This document shows positions 5,837-7,962 of a DNA stretch of 7,962 bases, in pieces. The notes under the pieces are model-generated. The model had not been told where the DNA came from. It ran no database searches and was given only the letters and a program-made list of their open reading frames with translations. Source of the DNA: Pseudomonadota bacterium (GTDB lineage Bacteria; Pseudomonadota; Gammaproteobacteria; SZUA-229); assembly GCA_030836935.1 (NCBI GenBank), contig JAUPMA010000080.1, forward strand, positions 1 to 7,962, in the 5' to 3' direction. Position 1 is the first letter of the stretch. The number at the start of each line of letters is the position of its first letter. Both the position numbers and the translations under genes were made by a program.

Positions 5837-6277
5837 TCAGGGTGGTGCCACGTTGAGCACCAGCCAGTACAGGCCAAGCTGGCGCACTGCTTCCATGAAT
5901 TGCTCGAAATCCACCGGCTTGCGGATGTAGCTGTTGGCGCCGAGCTGGTAGCCGGAAATGATGTCGCGTTCCTCATTGGAAGTGGTGAGGATCACCACTG
6001 GCAGCAGGCGTGTGTGGGCCTCGCTGCGCAGGCGGCGCAGCACTTCCAGGCCGTCAATCCTGGGCAGCTTGAGATCAAGCAAAACCAGTTGCGGCAGTTC
6101 GCGGATGTCGCGCCCGGCATGGTCGCCGGTGCCAAGCAGGTAGTCGAGCGCCGCCACGCCATCACGGGCGACCATCACCTCATTGAGAATGTTGTTTTTT
6201 TTGATGGCGCGCAGGGTCAGCGCTTCATCATCGGGATTGTCTTCAACCAGCAGTATGATTTTTTTGTCGTTTGCCAA
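5837..6277 (-). CDS. Single-domain response regulator (CheY-like, Rcp1 type)
   Basis: This protein of 146 residues is a stand-alone receiver domain with no output domain. Key residues are Glu12/Asp13 (VEDN), phosphoacceptor Asp68 (LLDLKLP), Thr98/Thr99 and Lys120-Pro121. The extended loop after the second strand (LLGTGDHAGRDIRELPQ) is typical of Rcp1-like regulators, which pair with phytochrome-like kinases. It lies 44 bp after the histidine kinase and 13 bp before the GGDEF-EAL gene, so it is the likely first phosphoryl acceptor or part of a relay. The start is a TTG at 6277, supported by a strong AGGAGG-type Shine-Dalgarno about eight bases upstream and by the fold beginning at once (KKIILLVEDN). 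No ATG is available in that position. Confidence 0.95.
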   Translation of the reverse strand: MANDKKIILLVEDNPDDEALTLRAIKKNNILNEVMVARDGVAALDYLLGTGDHAGRDIRELPQLVLLDLKLPRIDGLEVLRRLRSEAHTRLLPVVILTTSNEERDIISGYQLGANSYIRKPVDFEQFMEAVRQLGLYWLVLNVAPP

Positions 6278-6280
6278 AAT

Positions 6281-6291
6281 GCCTTCCTCCT
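6281..6291 (-). promoter_or_regulatory. Strong ribosome-binding site that fixes a TTG start
   Basis: The complement reads AAGGAGGAAGG and lies just upstream of the response regulator. With an eight-base spacer from AGGAGG it points to TTG at 6277. It is the strongest Shine-Dalgarno in this operon, suggesting the small regulator is made in excess over its kinase. Confidence 0.75.
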
Positions 6292-6321
6292 TCGGTTGGT
6301 GTCCGTGACATGCCAGCAGGG

Positions 6322-7668
6322 TTATAGCTGATCCCGCTCTGGTTTGGATGGATCCGGTGCCGGGCCGGAATGCAGGGCATCGCCTGCCAGGGTGAAGCAG
6401 AACGTGGCGCCGAGCCCGGTCTGGCCTTCGGCCCTGATCCGGCCATGGTGGCGGTGGATGATGCGTGCCACGGTCGCCAGGCCAATGCCCGAGCCGGGAA
6501 ATTCTCCGGCAGAGTGCAGGCGCTGGAAGGGCTGGAACAGCTTGTCGGAAAACTGCATGTCAAAGCCGGCGCCATTGTCGCGCACGCAAAACCACAGCAC
6601 GCCGCCGTCCTCGCGGACACCGCTGAATTCGATGTGTGCCGGACTGGTTTTGCCCGTGTATTTCCAGGCGTTGCCAAGCAGGTTGCCCAGCATAATGTGC
6701 AGCAGCGGCGCATCACCCCGGGTGCTCAGGCCGGGCGCGATGCGGACGCTGACCTGGCGCGACGGCGACTGTTCCTGCAATTCGGCCATGATCCGGGCGG
6801 CCATGTCGCTCAGGTTGATATCCGTCATCACCAGTTCGCGGCGGCTGACCCGCGACAGGGCGAGCAGATCGTCAATCAGTCCGCCCATGCGCTCCACGGC
6901 GGCGGTGATTCGTGTCAGATAGCCGCGTGCGGCCGGGTCGAGCTGCGGGCCGAAATCCTCGAGAATGACGCGGCTGAAGCCGTCGATGGCGCGCAATGGC
7001 GCCCGCAAATCGTGGGATACCGAGTAGCTGAATGATTCCAGCTCCTTGTGCATGATTTCCAGCTCCTTCAGGGCCGCTTCGAGTTCGGCCGTGCGCTGTT
7101 GCAGTTCATGCTCGTTTTTTTCGCGGCGGATGATTTCTGTCCGCAGCGGCACCAGGGCGGTGCGTTTCAGGGTGTCCCACAACAGCCAGCCAAGCAGCAG
7201 TATGAGCAGCACCGATACGAGAGTGGTGTTGATGATGATGGTGGTGAAACCGGTCTGCTTGTATGAAAAATCACTGGTGACATGCAGGGTCAGCAGCAGG
7301 CGGTCATTGAGGCTGACCGGCTGGCTGATGCGGATGGGGTGGCTGGCCGGGATGCTCTTGCGTATTTCAGCCAGGGCAAAGCCGTTGGGCATCACCGCCC
7401 TGATTTCGGCGATGTGCGAATGCTTGTTCACCCAGCGCCGGATCAGGCCTTCGACGCTGGCGTAATCGGAACGCAGCAGCGAATCGGTAGCCAGCTCGCC
7501 GAGCAGGGTCATCTCGACGCGCAGTTCTTCCTTTTCCTTGTCTAGCAAATGACGCTGCTGCAACAGCAGTACGGTGAAGGCTGCCGTGATGACCACGGCG
7601 GACAGCACGGCAATAAAGGCCAGCAGCGCCCGCCGGTTGCTGGTTTGTGATAACGCCAGCTGCTTCAT
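6322..7668 (-). CDS. Membrane sensor histidine kinase (HisKA/HATPase)
   Basis: This protein has 448 residues. There are two membrane segments (about 14-36 and 142-164) around a roughly 105-residue periplasmic sensing region with no motif I recognise. A charged coiled coil follows (about 177-212), then the HisKA dimerisation domain with phosphoacceptor His219 in SYSVSHDLRAPLRAI. The HATPase domain has its N-box near LGNLLGNAWKYT (328-338), G1 box DNGAGFD (364-370), F-box LFQPFQRLH (377-385) and G2 box GSGIGLATV (392-400). All catalytic boxes are intact, and there is no attached receiver domain. The kinase portion is of the class found with Rcp1-like regulators, which matches the next gene. The ATG at 7668 overlaps the stop of the upstream gene by one base (TGATG), indicating translational coupling; there is no strong separate ribosome-binding site. 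The ligand is probably delivered by the PhnD-like binding protein encoded upstream. Confidence 0.95.
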   Translation of the reverse strand: MKQLALSQTSNRRALLAFIAVLSAVVITAAFTVLLLQQRHLLDKEKEELRVEMTLLGELATDSLLRSDYASVEGLIRRWVNKHSHIAEIRAVMPNGFALAEIRKSIPASHPIRISQPVSLNDRLLLTLHVTSDFSYKQTGFTTIIINTTLVSVLLILLLGWLLWDTLKRTALVPLRTEIIRREKNEHELQQRTAELEAALKELEIMHKELESFSYSVSHDLRAPLRAIDGFSRVILEDFGPQLDPAARGYLTRITAAVERMGGLIDDLLALSRVSRRELVMTDINLSDMAARIMAELQEQSPSRQVSVRIAPGLSTRGDAPLLHIMLGNLLGNAWKYTGKTSPAHIEFSGVREDGGVLWFCVRDNGAGFDMQFSDKLFQPFQRLHSAGEFPGSGIGLATVARIIHRHHGRIRAEGQTGLGATFCFTLAGDALHSGPAPDPSKPERDQL

Positions 7669-7962
7669 CAGTAGGATACGCCCAGGTCTTTCATCCGCGT
7701 CAGCACGGCACGCAGGCTGTCATAGTCGCTGTCCTGTACCGGCAACAGTGCGGTGACGCCACGGGTGAGGGTGTTCAGAATCTGGCTGCCGCCCGGTGAC
7801 TGGTGGAGTTGCTGCAGCAGTGCCTGCAGCCGGCGCACTTTTTCGGCTGGCAGCCTGTTGCCGGCAACAAACAGGTGGTCGGACAGGGGCATGGATGTGG
7901 CCAGGCTGCGCAGGCCACGGCTTTCGTATTGCAGGAAAACATCATCCTTGACGGCGCCAGCA
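7668..7962 (-). CDS. PhnD-like periplasmic substrate-binding protein, C-terminal part (partial)
   Basis: The frame is open to the window edge and gives 97 residues of C-terminus, ending DYDSLRAVLTRMKDLGVSY. The order of segments (GAVKDDVFLQYESRGLRSLATS, then PLSDHLFVAGNRLP, then a helix and the YDSLR element) fits the end of PhnD/phosphonate-type periplasmic binding proteins. The N-terminus and signal peptide lie outside the window. No transporter permease or ATPase gene follows. Instead a membrane histidine kinase overlaps the stop, so this protein more likely acts as a ligand-binding partner of that kinase than as part of an uptake system. The bound ligand cannot be told: phosphonate, phosphate or an unrelated anion are all possible. 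Confidence 0.75.
   Translation of the reverse strand, partial: AGAVKDDVFLQYESRGLRSLATSMPLSDHLFVAGNRLPAEKVRRLQALLQQLHQSPGGSQILNTLTRGVTALLPVQDSDYDSLRAVLTRMKDLGVSY

Noticed and set aside
4639..5856. A 405-codon open frame on the + strand
   Set aside because: It is exactly antisense to the GGDEF-EAL gene, whose - strand frame has unmistakable motifs. The + strand product shows no domain and arises from the GC-rich codon pattern.
5824..5976. N-terminal extension of the GGDEF-EAL protein to an ATG at 5976
   Set aside because: It would overlap the response regulator in another frame, and the extra 51 residues do not resemble a domain. The receiver fold begins directly at the ATG at 5823.

Overview
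The window looks like chromosomal DNA of a gammaproteobacterium, possibly a sulfur-oxidising or related environmental lineage. This rests on protein resemblance only (a DsrS-like protein, a DUF2201/VWA protein, an Rcp1-like regulator and a GGDEF-EAL protein). No RNA gene or other direct taxonomic marker is present.

Left part, + strand (1-1458 and 2971-4092). The window opens with the 3' end of a gene that is probably a MoxR-type AAA+ ATPase. A complete DUF2201-type gene follows (metallopeptidase-like N-terminus, VWA C-terminus), and then a gene resembling the sulfur-metabolism protein DsrS. The gaps between them hold two related interspersed palindromes built from CACAGAG/CTCTGTG units. The first (106-182) ends four bases before the VWA start codon. 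The second (1471-1540 plus 2936-2941) has been split by an insertion sequence. With that element removed, the VWA stop and the dsrS-like start would be only 117 bp apart, so the three genes were probably one transcription unit.

Insertion sequence (1541-2935). This is a complete IS110-family element of the IS1111 subgroup. It has an intact DEDD transposase on the - strand, 13-bp perfect subterminal inverted repeats with 7/3-bp asymmetric tips, and no classical target duplication (only a shared TCT). The non-coding stretch downstream of the transposase (1557-1820) is where the bridge RNA (seekRNA) is expected in this subgroup. It contains short segments that match both sides of the target palindrome and the circle junction of the element, in the order and strand polarity expected of target and donor guides. 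This is the most interesting signal in the window.

Right part, - strand (7962 to 4126). A tight signalling operon reads leftward: a PhnD-like periplasmic binding protein (partial), a two-TM sensor histidine kinase (TGATG overlap), an Rcp1/CheY-like single-domain response regulator (TTG start, strong Shine-Dalgarno), and a REC-GGDEF-EAL protein. The likely flow is ligand binding in the periplasm, kinase activation, phosphotransfer to one or both receiver domains, and a change in cyclic-di-GMP. The operon converges on the dsrS-like gene, with only 33 bp between the two stop codons.
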